A stretch of 10,265 nt of DNA from an uncultured Bacteroidales bacterium (GTDB taxonomy: Bacteria; Bacteroidota; Bacteroidia; Bacteroidales; UBA932): the NCBI GenBank assembly GCA_934695325.1, contig CAKUVD010000022.1:1-10265 (forward strand), given 5' to 3'. The notes beneath the pieces were generated by a model, which did not search any database, was not told the DNA's origin, and worked only from the letters and a program-made list of their open reading frames with translations. Positions within the stretch are counted from its first letter, which is position 1; the number at the start of each line of letters is the position of its first letter. Shown here in pieces: positions 1 through 6,076 of this stretch. Made by a program: the position numbers and the translations under genes.

Positions 1-81
1 ATGCAAATTTCGTTGATTATGACAAATATACAAAATTTCCCGCATAAATTAAAGATTTAGATGTTACATTATACTAGTTAT

Positions 82-2136
82 CTAATTGTGCGATATTCCT
101 AATTTGTCAAAGAATGAAGCGTTACGTTCGTTTGCCGAATTTAGAAGTTGGTCAAATGAGATAACCTCAAAGTATATCTTAAGTACATCATAATAGCCAA
201 AATATCCTAAGCCATCATATGTCTCTTTTAGGTTATGCTGCCTGCAAACAGATTGCATTGACTTTGTTAAATCACATATAATGTAGCAATATGCAGGTAT
301 CTCCTCTGAGATTTTAATCGGACGCCCTGATTTTGTAACGGTGTTACCTTCCCTTATATTTTCAACATAGTTGATACACTGATTAATCGGATCATTTGAT
401 ACATCTGATGTATTCATATCATCTCTCATTGGCCTTTTGAATTCAACAATGCGTAGAGATGCGAAAGGCGGGTTGTCTTTCTCCGTAACGACCATAGGAT
501 TGTCATAGACATTTTCGACGAGTATGTCAGGACGTTTTGTAGAATCGCAATCTGTCACCGGCATTGAGCTGAAAGATTTGTCGGAGGCTAAGAAGTGATG
601 GAAAACGAGCCGTTCATCTATAATCCAAAAATTGTTGTCTTTGAATTCATCACCATCGCTCGTAGTTCGCATAGGCATAATGATTTGGTGGATTTTATCC
701 TCTTTCGAATAGCGTCCATCGTCATTTCTGGAAAGAGCATCTTTAAGCAGCTCAAGTATAATCTTCCTGTGGATAACATATCTTGTAAGGTCACTTTGCT
801 TTAAACTTTGAATATTATCAAAGTATGCTTGTGTTCTCCTCTGATACTCTTCGTCGGATTCCCCATTTTTTACCTCCAAGACATCGTGCCCCTCAGCTAA
901 CAGACTGTGTTCCTTTTCCATCATCTTTTGGTGGAGAAGGAGATCCATCGCCTTATCTGAAGAATTAGGGTTGATCGATTTTTCATCTTCAGACAATGAA
1001 GCCAAAATCGGTTTGTAGTAAGGAGCTTGCTTATCTACAAATTCTTGAATTTTTTCCTTTCCCGCTTCTATGGCATCTCTTAAGAACGGAGCCAAATATT
1101 GTCTGATGGCATCTAATACCTTTGAACGAATATCTGAAAAGTAAATTTCCGAATATAGCTCATCGCCATCCTCCTCTCGCTTGTCTGGGATGAGGAATGA
1201 AAATCTATCTGGTGCTACGTGTTTATCAAGGTAAGATGCCGTGACAAAACATTTATAGAAAAATGGACCGGATTCAGCCTGGATCGCTGAATCGTACAAA
1301 CCTACAACATCTTTTATCTTCTCATCGTTTACAATTCTATTACCGGCACAGTATGAAATCACATTATTGTTTTTGTCGGACCGATGCAGTTTTATGTGAA
1401 GAACATTGAATGTTTCTTCTCCGAGCGCGAATGTTGCAATCTCAGAATTATCACTGCCCATATACGAATCATAAATTTCGGATAGATTGGTTGCCGGATT
1501 TGTGCCATCAATAACTCTTATGTTCGGACATCCTCCCTCTCTGATAAAGAACCAAAGACAATGCTCAAATATCGCCTTTGCAATGCCTTCTTGAGAAAGC
1601 TTGCTTAATGACTCTTTGAATCTTGGCTTGATTCCGGTCAACTTGATTGTTGTCCTTAATTCTTTAGTGTTGAACTCAGATGTTGCAAGTTCATCAATTC
1701 CTTTGGAGGTGAAAATAAAGTGTCTGTGCTTCACTTCGGAGCCATCAATATAAGCACTCTCAATCTCAGCGGAGTCAAATGCTTTAAGCCAAAGTAAGCG
1801 CCCGATACCCTTACACCCAAGAGATTCCCTATATAATGAATCAAGCTCACAAAATGAATTGTAATTGTTCTCGTTGAAGCCAATCCCATTGTCCTCAATA
1901 GTGACACTAAGCAATTCCGCTTTTCCTCCGAATAAATCAGATTCGTTGGCTCGATTCAATATTATTCGAATCTTCCCGTCTGCCATAGCGAAAGTATTGT
2001 CGGATTTCAACCTGTCATCAATTGCATAAATAGAATTGACAACCGCTTCAAATATTGGAAACAAACACTTTGTTATTGGTAAATCCGTATTTCTTAATCG
2101 TCCTTCCAGACTTGAACCAAGTTGAGCCATAGCCAT
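82..2136 (-). CDS. GHKL-family ATPase with C-terminal PD-(D/E)XK nuclease-like domain (putative defence or DNA-processing protein)
   Basis: From the ATG at 2136 the protein has 684 residues. The N-terminal part carries the Bergerat-fold ATP-binding signatures of GHKL (Hsp90/MutL/histidine-kinase-like) ATPases: an N box with Glu30 and Asn34 (EAVVNSIYA), DNGIG at 82-86, and the glycine-rich GCKGIGR at 107-113. A long, partly helical middle follows. The C-terminal third has EDKIHQIIMP (479-488) and then PDI (Asp537) followed by VEFK (Glu565, Lys567), the spacing of a PD-(D/E)XK nuclease core. An ATP-driven nuclease acting in the cytoplasm is inferred. Bacterial proteins of this layout are usually annotated only as 'ATP-binding protein', and I recall them from accessory or defence contexts. 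The open frame continues upstream to 2322, but that part runs into the G+C-rich hairpin region and has non-family residues, so I start at the Met-Ala-Met-Ala-Gln at 2136 (or 2130). The gene stands alone, is A+T-rich compared with the region upstream, and shows no clear TAnnTTTG promoter. Confidence 0.85.
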   Translation of the reverse strand: MAMAQLGSSLEGRLRNTDLPITKCLFPIFEAVVNSIYAIDDRLKSDNTFAMADGKIRIILNRANESDLFGGKAELLSVTIEDNGIGFNENNYNSFCELDSLYRESLGCKGIGRLLWLKAFDSAEIESAYIDGSEVKHRHFIFTSKGIDELATSEFNTKELRTTIKLTGIKPRFKESLSKLSQEGIAKAIFEHCLWFFIREGGCPNIRVIDGTNPATNLSEIYDSYMGSDNSEIATFALGEETFNVLHIKLHRSDKNNNVISYCAGNRIVNDEKIKDVVGLYDSAIQAESGPFFYKCFVTASYLDKHVAPDRFSFLIPDKREEDGDELYSEIYFSDIRSKVLDAIRQYLAPFLRDAIEAGKEKIQEFVDKQAPYYKPILASLSEDEKSINPNSSDKAMDLLLHQKMMEKEHSLLAEGHDVLEVKNGESDEEYQRRTQAYFDNIQSLKQSDLTRYVIHRKIILELLKDALSRNDDGRYSKEDKIHQIIMPMRTTSDGDEFKDNNFWIIDERLVFHHFLASDKSFSSMPVTDCDSTKRPDILVENVYDNPMVVTEKDNPPFASLRIVEFKRPMRDDMNTSDVSNDPINQCINYVENIREGNTVTKSGRPIKISEEIPAYCYIICDLTKSMQSVCRQHNLKETYDGLGYFGYYDVLKIYFEVISFDQLLNSANERNASFFDKLGISHN

Positions 2137-2185
2137 ATAGAGTGAAAATTTGATGTAAAAATAGTAAAAATTCATAATAATTTCC

Positions 2186-2201
2186 ACATCTGATAAGATG
2201 T
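2186..2201. promoter_or_regulatory. Short palindrome upstream of the GHKL/nuclease gene
   Basis: ACATCT-GATA-AGATGT is a perfect 6-bp inverted repeat with a 4-nt centre, 50 bp upstream of the chosen start of the minus-strand ATPase gene, in an A+T-rich stretch. It could be an operator or a leader hairpin. There is no direct evidence of function. Confidence 0.3.
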
Positions 2202-2497
2202 ATTTTACGCCCGGCAAGACATCCGTCATCTCCGCATCCGCTGCGATGCCGAAAGACTTGCCTCCGTGGGCAGAGCGGAACCGGAAGATTGACGCTCTCC
2301 GCTGCGCTCTGACCGCCAGCACTCCGGACTTTCAAACTCGCTCCGCTTGGTAATACAGTATCGGTGTTGAGACTTCAGTCTTTCTCCGCTTTACTCCGAA
2401 AGCCAGAAGACTCGACCCTTTCATCCCCCACAGCCCCGAAGGGGCCATAACCGACTCCGCTCCCCAAATGCGGTACGAGCGTTGTTCCTCGAATCCC

Positions 2498-2597
2498 GCA
2501 ACATAACATAATCCTATCGAGATTGCGTAACAGATCGGCGGGTCCCTTCCCACCGTCTGTTTTCGCTCCGCACGCAATCTAGATTATGTTAAGTTGC
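2498..2597. repeat. 100-bp quasi-palindrome
   Basis: The outer arms 2498-2513 and 2582-2597 pair over 16 positions with one mismatch. After a short bulge, AGATTGCGT (2520-2528) pairs with ACGCAATCT (2572-2580), AACAG (2529-2533) with CTGTT (2557-2561), and GGCGGG (2537-2542) with CCCACC (2549-2554) with one mismatch, leaving a TCCCTT loop. The asymmetric unpaired segment 2562-2571 contains a CTCCG. It is the longest single structure of the hairpin region. Confidence 0.8.
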
Positions 2598-2659
2598 TCC
2601 GTCAGTGCGAGTTCGACCGTCCTGCCTCCGAATCCGCTCCGTCGGGGCGGTGGCGATAT

Positions 2660-2707
2660 TGAACTCCCTTCAGGGGCCAATGCGCTCCAGGCCCGTCAGG
2701 GAGTTCA
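2660..2707. repeat. Inverted repeat in the hairpin region
   Basis: TGAACTCCCT (2660-2669) pairs perfectly with AGGGAGTTCA (2698-2707). An inner GGGCC (2674-2678) pairs with GGCCC (2690-2694) around a loop that contains GCTCC. Confidence 0.75.
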
Positions 2708-2840
2708 GGACTTCCGGCGTGAAGTGCGTGGGCGGTCTCTTCAATTTCAGCATTGTCCGAACACTACCCTTGCCCCTTGAAATATGGCCGGAAGTCCGAG
2801 AGAGTCGCCAGCCTTAGCAGCGCAGCTGCGGGCCTTCTCC

Positions 2841-2888
2841 GTGATTTCTTCAAGTCTTCGAGCGGAGCTCTCTACTTCAAGAAATCAC
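2841..2888. repeat. Inverted repeat in the hairpin region
   Basis: GTGATTTCTT-C-AAGT (2841-2855) pairs with ACTT-C-AAGAAATCAC (2874-2888), 14 pairs around one C-C mismatch. A small inner hairpin GAGC-GGA-GCTC lies at 2860-2870. CTCCG flanks both sides (about 2837 and 2888). Confidence 0.75.
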
Positions 2889-2961
2889 TCCGCCGGCAAG
2901 GTATCGGCTTTCGCCGATTGTTCTTCTGATCGTTCGCGTCCGCTCACTGGATGTCAGCGGT

Positions 2962-3006
2962 ATTGCGGAAGACGACAGCTCCTTCGTCACCGTCCACTTC
3001 CGCAAT
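2962..3006. repeat. Inverted repeat in the hairpin region
   Basis: ATTGCGGAAG (2962-2971) is perfectly complementary to CTTCCGCAAT (2997-3006). Between them GACGA (2971-2975) can pair with TCGTC (2984-2988) around a loop containing CTCC. Confidence 0.75.
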
Positions 3007-3173
3007 GTCTGTTTGGGAGAGGCTCGTTCATCCACGCTTCACAGGCCTTACGGCCAGAGAAGCGCAGCTCGCCACTCCCTATGGGCAGGACAGGCACGGA
3101 CTACATTCCGCTAACGCTCCATTGCGTCTGCACCAGACCTGCCGGGAAAGAGGTAAGGCTTCGCCTTGTATTC

Positions 3174-3227
3174 ATTGACACTCGCTTCGTCCTCTCCGGA
3201 AGTGTCAATCCGCTACGCTACTGACAC
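3174..3227. repeat. Three-arm inverted repeat with alternative pairings
   Basis: ATTGACACT (3174-3182) pairs perfectly with AGTGTCAAT (3201-3209). The same middle arm (GTGTCA, 3202-3207) can instead pair with TGACAC at 3222-3227. The two hairpins exclude each other. The first loop contains CTCCG. Confidence 0.7.
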
Positions 3228-3250
3228 ATCCTCCGGGGGCGAGCGGAGAC

Positions 3251-3308
3251 GCGAGACTGTGACAGCCGGCAGTTCCGCTGCTCTGCACACCGTCAGCCAC
3301 AGACTCGC
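3251..3308. repeat. Inverted repeat in the hairpin region
   Basis: GCGAGACTGTG (3251-3261) pairs with CACAGACTCGC (3298-3308) at 10 of 11 positions. GCTCTGC (3280-3286) can alternatively pair with GCAGAGC (3307-3313). Confidence 0.65.
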
Positions 3309-3632
3309 AGAGCGGAATCGCTCCGTTGGCACTCCGCTCCATCTGTGCCGGGCCTATACGCTCCAGGGGCTTCAGTTCCTCCGTTGCGGCTGCGGGATTT
3401 CCGCAGAGTCTGCCGAGCCAATTCTGTCTCGTCATCCTTTCCTGCTCCAATCCCTCCGCCTCCACTCCGTCACTCAAGCCCCTTCCACCGGCCCGGCTCA
3501 CACGTCCGAAGTGCGTTGCCGTTCTGCCTTGATTTGCCCATCCGTGCCAGAGCCGGAAAAACCGTCATCTCTCGCCCCGACCGTCGTACCGTCCGGCTCC
3601 TGCCGCGCCTGTCGGCTTGCCTGCTCACTCTC

Positions 3633-3696
3633 CGGAAGACAGAAAGAACGATGCTGGCGCATTGCCCTTTCCGACTTCCTCCGAGTCGAGCGGAGG
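3633..3696. repeat. Inverted repeats at the right end of the hairpin region
   Basis: GGAAG-ACA-GAAAG (3634-3646) pairs with CTTTC-CGA-CTTCC (3667-3679), two 5-bp helices with a symmetric internal loop. A following hairpin CCTCCG-AGTCGAG-CGGAGG (3678-3696) overlaps the last bases and contains one of the few CGGAG copies. Confidence 0.65.
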
Positions 3697-3819
3697 GATA
3701 TCCGCACGCTCCAAACTCAGTGCATAAAAGAACCACATCACACGCCAGAAGCGAATAAACGGATATATATGACATTGAGTGAATAACAGAATCAACTTTG
3801 CGTCTTTCTGAGGATACAT

Positions 3820-3863
3820 TTCGGCATAATTCCATCAGTATTGCCGAATTATCCGTAAATTTG
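3820..3863 (+). promoter_or_regulatory. Palindrome followed by a candidate -7 box upstream of the first paralog
   Basis: TTCGGCA (3820-3826) and TGCCGAA (3842-3848) form a perfect 7-bp inverted repeat. TAAATTTG (3856-3863) just downstream matches the Bacteroides -7 consensus TAnnTTTG. There is no TTTG at the right distance for a -33 box, so the promoter call is weak. The coding start at 3979 lies about 110 bp beyond. Confidence 0.4.
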
Positions 3864-3978
3864 CTCCTATTGAAGTCCCTATGAGTTACCTATGTGGGGA
3901 AGACTTCAAGCCATACATCCTTTCCGGGCACAGTCCTCCAATCCTGGCAATATCAATTAACAGTCAATCGTTGAGGCT

Positions 3979-4713
3979 ATGCCGAAGTATATTCCAAATT
4001 ACAGATTCTCCGACTGCTGGGCTTCAGTCGGGGGCATCACGTTCTATCACCGGAACGGGCAGTGCTATTTCCGGAAGAAGTCCGTCTGTAAGTTCCCACG
4101 AACATCAGGGCAGGTTGCAGTATCTGAAATCCATCGACGTGCCCTTGCTGCCTGGCGAACACTTGACCACGATGTTCAACTCCGTTGGAACGAATGCGCC
4201 AAATCTGTTCCGTCCCATCGTCCGCCGTTTGACGAAAAATCACATATCACCGGACACAATCTATTCGTGTCAGCATACCACGGATTCGCACAACTCGGCA
4301 ACGAGCATATTCCGGAGCCTAAAGAATGGAGACCGTTTCCAGTTGCGCATATTGAGTTCGTATCAGCTGTTGAGGTTGATGACGGAGACACACTTCGAAT
4401 CAACTTCAAGGCATTGATGGAGGACGGATGCCATGCCGGCCGATATAGGCTTCATTTGAAGATGCAGTTCACAAGTCCAGGAGCAGGAGTAATACCAGGA
4501 TTGATGCGGACATTTGTCGCAGAGGAGAACTGTACGACGGATGCTGATGAGTCTATTTCGGTGTTGGTGAAAGGCTATAGAACCTTATGGGGACTATCGT
4601 TGCCGGAATATCAGGTCTATTGCAGGTATTCACTCATTGACACAATTACAGGGTATAGAAACAATTATGCGAAAGCGTCATTTCTGTTGTCTATAGATGC
4701 TCCGGAAAGATGA
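3979..4713 (+). CDS. Phage-like structural-type protein, paralog A of three
   Basis: A 244-residue protein that starts at the first ATG after an in-frame stop at 3958-3960. It shares two modules with the proteins at 6077 and 7984. The N-terminal module (1-110) has Gly-rich turns at 18-19, a GQCYFRK patch at 27-33, T42..Q45, W59..L62, a W70-N71 pair and ITGHNLFV at 90-97. This is the same order as Gly-x-x-Tyr-x-Arg, T-x-x-Q, W-x-x-L, W-N and G-x-N-x-x-x-R in the other two. The C-terminal module has YRLHLKM (156-162) and YQVYCRYSLIDTITG (211-225), matching KMS...FWWMDTETG and FFINVKTG in the paralogs. Bacteroidota phages and phage-like islands carry families with this N-terminal pattern (DUF6266-like, from memory). 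The function is unknown, and a virion-associated or secreted protein is inferred. It stands apart from the other two, behind a convergent pstS-like gene. Confidence 0.8.
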   Translation: MPKYIPNYRFSDCWASVGGITFYHRNGQCYFRKKSVCKFPRTSGQVAVSEIHRRALAAWRTLDHDVQLRWNECAKSVPSHRPPFDEKSHITGHNLFVSAYHGFAQLGNEHIPEPKEWRPFPVAHIEFVSAVEVDDGDTLRINFKALMEDGCHAGRYRLHLKMQFTSPGAGVIPGLMRTFVAEENCTTDADESISVLVKGYRTLWGLSLPEYQVYCRYSLIDTITGYRNNYAKASFLLSIDAPER

Positions 4714-4744
4714 GCATTAATCGGGCATAACCGCTTTAGAACAT

Positions 4745-5719
4745 TTATTTCCGTATTGAAATATACCCGCTCTCGTCGACCATATCCGCACCTTGTTTCG
4801 TGAATAGGAACTGAAAGAGCTTGTATGCCATGCTCTCGTGGTCTTCAGTCTTGCGGACGGCTGCATAAATGCTTGATACGAACGGATATGTATTTTCTGA
4901 AAGAGACTTCTTGCTTGGCGCGACACCATCAATGGATAGCATATTCACTTTCAGCAGGTCACGGACCATCGCCGTACAATAGAAGAACGGCGTGTAGCCG
5001 ATGCCATATTCATCAATTTCGATCTGCAGATATGGAGAGGCCATCTGTGAACCAATGATCTCCGGCATATAAGTGCCGTCAATCATAGTCAGTCCATTCA
5101 TCACAAGAGTCTCCATTTTTTCCTGGCTTCCCGAATCCGCATTGCGGATATAAGGAGTGATGGCGTGGTCAACGCCACCGACCTCTTTCCAGTTGGTGAT
5201 CTCTCCGGTGTAAATCTTTCGTACCTGATCGGAACTCAGATTCTTGACGGGATTCTTTGGATTGACTATGAACACAAGAGCGTCGATTGCCAAGGGCTCC
5301 GTCTCAATCTCGACACCGCTATTACGGGCCAATTCCAACTCGTTCCTGGAAATATCGCGGCTTGCGATGATCACGTCTGTCTTGGATTCAATAAGACTCT
5401 CATAAGCTCCGTGCGTGCCGCTGCATGGATTCTTGGACAAATAGTCTTTGTAGGAGAATGATGATTCAGCTTTGGTGAAATCCGGCTGAATGATATACGT
5501 AGTCCCACTCAGCCAATCCTCTTCCCAATTGTATGGCACGCCAAGCAGTTTGTATGCCACAAGATCCCGGACAGGACGGGTGCTGGTCGAGCAATCCGTA
5601 AGCGGCCAGTCTTTCAAATCGACTTTAGGGATTGGGTCTTTTTTCTCCGTTTTGTCACATCCGCAGAGGCTGACCGCCATTAAGGCAGCGCAGGTCAAAA
5701 TATGTAGAATTATTTTCAT
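4745..5719 (-). CDS. pstS: PstS-like phosphate-binding lipoprotein (ABC transporter substrate-binding protein)
   Basis: A 324-residue protein. Residues 1-21 form a lipoprotein signal ending in the lipobox Leu-Cys-Gly-Cys21, so the mature protein should be membrane-anchored in the periplasm. The body is a type 2 periplasmic binding fold of the PstS-like family. It has a SGTHGAYESL segment, then DVIIASRDIS, and the hallmark hinge stretch ALVFIVNPKNPVKNLSSDQV followed by IYTGEITNWKEVGG, then R-x-x-DSGSQE, typical of the phosphate-contacting loops. It should bind phosphate for a PstCAB importer, but no permease or ATPase gene is present here, so it is an orphan in this window. I start at the Met at 5719 because it gives a proper signal peptide; the frame is open to 5761. 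The gene is convergent with paralog A (31-bp gap). Confidence 0.85.
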   Translation of the reverse strand: MKIILHILTCAALMAVSLCGCDKTEKKDPIPKVDLKDWPLTDCSTSTRPVRDLVAYKLLGVPYNWEEDWLSGTTYIIQPDFTKAESSFSYKDYLSKNPCSGTHGAYESLIESKTDVIIASRDISRNELELARNSGVEIETEPLAIDALVFIVNPKNPVKNLSSDQVRKIYTGEITNWKEVGGVDHAITPYIRNADSGSQEKMETLVMNGLTMIDGTYMPEIIGSQMASPYLQIEIDEYGIGYTPFFYCTAMVRDLLKVNMLSIDGVAPSKKSLSENTYPFVSSIYAAVRKTEDHESMAYKLFQFLFTKQGADMVDESGYISIRK

Positions 5720-5763
5720 GTCAATAAAAATCGTTATTCCTAAAAATCTTGCGTGTCTCATGA

Positions 5764-5771
5764 CAAATTTA
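5764..5771 (-). promoter_or_regulatory. Candidate -7 promoter box of the pstS-like gene
   Basis: On the minus strand this reads TAAATTTG, a match to the Bacteroides -7 consensus TAnnTTTG, about 45 bp upstream of the ATG at 5719. No TTTG lies at the -33 position, so activation by a regulator would fit. Confidence 0.5.
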
Positions 5772-5802
5772 TAAAAAAATACTATCTACTCCTATAGCCT
5801 GT

Positions 5803-5827
5803 CGAAATCATACGGCCGAAATCATAC
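5803..5827. promoter_or_regulatory. Tandem 11-bp direct repeat upstream of the pstS-like gene (operator candidate)
   Basis: CGAAATCATAC occurs twice (5803-5813 and 5817-5827) with three bases between, a 14-bp period. The repeats lie 32-56 bp upstream of the pstS -7 box on its strand, a usual place for an activator. Tandem 11-bp half-sites recall Pho boxes, but the sequence and spacing differ from the E. coli PhoB site. Confidence 0.45.
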
Positions 5828-5882
5828 AAATTCGCTCTATCATTATGTGAGGACAGCATCTGCTCTACAGGGGCTGACTTTA

Positions 5883-5902
5883 ATGATATAAGCCAATATC
5901 AT
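5883..5902. promoter_or_regulatory. Palindrome in the divergent control region
   Basis: ATGATAT-AAGCCA-ATATCAT is a perfect 7-bp inverted repeat with a 6-nt centre. It lies between the divergently transcribed pstS-like gene and the phage-like operon and could be a dimeric repressor site. Function is unproven. Confidence 0.35.
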
Positions 5903-5938
5903 CCGTGTCCGTTGCTTGGTTTCAGTCATAAGTGAAGT

Positions 5939-5952
5939 CCAAATTGATTTGG
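5939..5952. promoter_or_regulatory. CCAAAT-TG-ATTTGG palindrome upstream of the operon promoter
   Basis: A perfect 6-bp inverted repeat with a 2-nt centre, about 55 bp upstream of the -33 box of the lysis operon. It has the size and symmetry of an operator; nothing else supports the call. Confidence 0.35.
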
Positions 5953-6005
5953 CTGCTTTACTATCTATAACATAAAGTAATTATTCAGGTTGTTTATACT
6001 AATTA

Positions 6006-6037
6006 TTTGATTGATAGATAAAATATTATTATATTTG
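6006..6037 (+). promoter_or_regulatory. Bacteroides-type promoter of the phage-like/lysis operon
   Basis: TTTG (6006-6009), a 20-nt spacer and TATATTTG (6030-6037) fit the Bacteroidota housekeeping sigma consensus TTTG-N19-21-TAnnTTTG exactly. The predicted transcript starts near 6043, leaving a leader of about 35 nt before the ATG at 6077. This also rules out the upstream start at 6011. Confidence 0.8.
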
Positions 6038-6076
6038 CAATCGGAATCGCAAGGCTGCTTGACTAAATCAGAGACA

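Larger units (their letters stand above)
2209..3716. other. 1.5-kb noncoding region built of consecutive imperfect stem-loops, rich in CTCCG
   Basis: I see no convincing gene here. Composition changes sharply at the left edge: about 19 G/C of 60 at 2161-2220, against 40 of 60 at 3241-3300. Most of the stretch can be paired into local inverted repeats, one after another; the clearest are listed separately. Smaller ones include GCATC/GATGC (2234-2249), CAGAGCG/CGCTCTG (2271-2311), an arm pair 2369-2384/2398-2413, GCCCC-GAA-GGGGC (2433-2445), TGCGG..CGAG/CTCG..CCGCA (2469-2500), ATCGGC-TTTC-GCCGAT (2903-2918), CGCTTC..GGCC/GGCC..GAAGCG (3035-3064), AAGGC-TTC-GCCTT (3155-3167) and CTGCGG-GATTT-CCGCAG (3390-3406). 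CTCCG occurs about 22 times on the plus strand and CGGAG about 3 times. CTCCG or CTCC often sits in loops or bulges. Structure is weakest at 3420-3540, which is pyrimidine-rich. It could be a large structured RNA, a protein-binding array, or decayed repeat DNA. The transcribed strand, if any, is unknown. Confidence 0.7.

Noticed and set aside
2137..2322. N-terminal extension of the GHKL/nuclease gene to an ATG at 2322
   Set aside because: The added 62 residues run into the hairpin region and precede the normal N-terminus of the family. The Met-Ala-Met-Ala start at 2136 is more natural.
2209..3716. CRISPR array or integron cassette array
   Set aside because: Arms differ from hairpin to hairpin, spacing is irregular, and no repeat is reused identically. 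No cas or integrase gene is visible.
2784..3786. Open frames of 146, 206 and 137 residues on the plus strand and 121 on the minus strand in the hairpin region
   Set aside because: They overlap in several frames, are Ser/Arg/Pro/Leu-rich without domains, and lie in a G+C-rich stretch where stops are rare by chance. The inverted-repeat pattern explains the sequence better than coding does.
6011..6076. Upstream start of paralog B at 6011
   Set aside because: It lies between the -33 and -7 boxes of a consensus promoter, before the predicted transcript start, and the extra residues are not shared with the paralogs.
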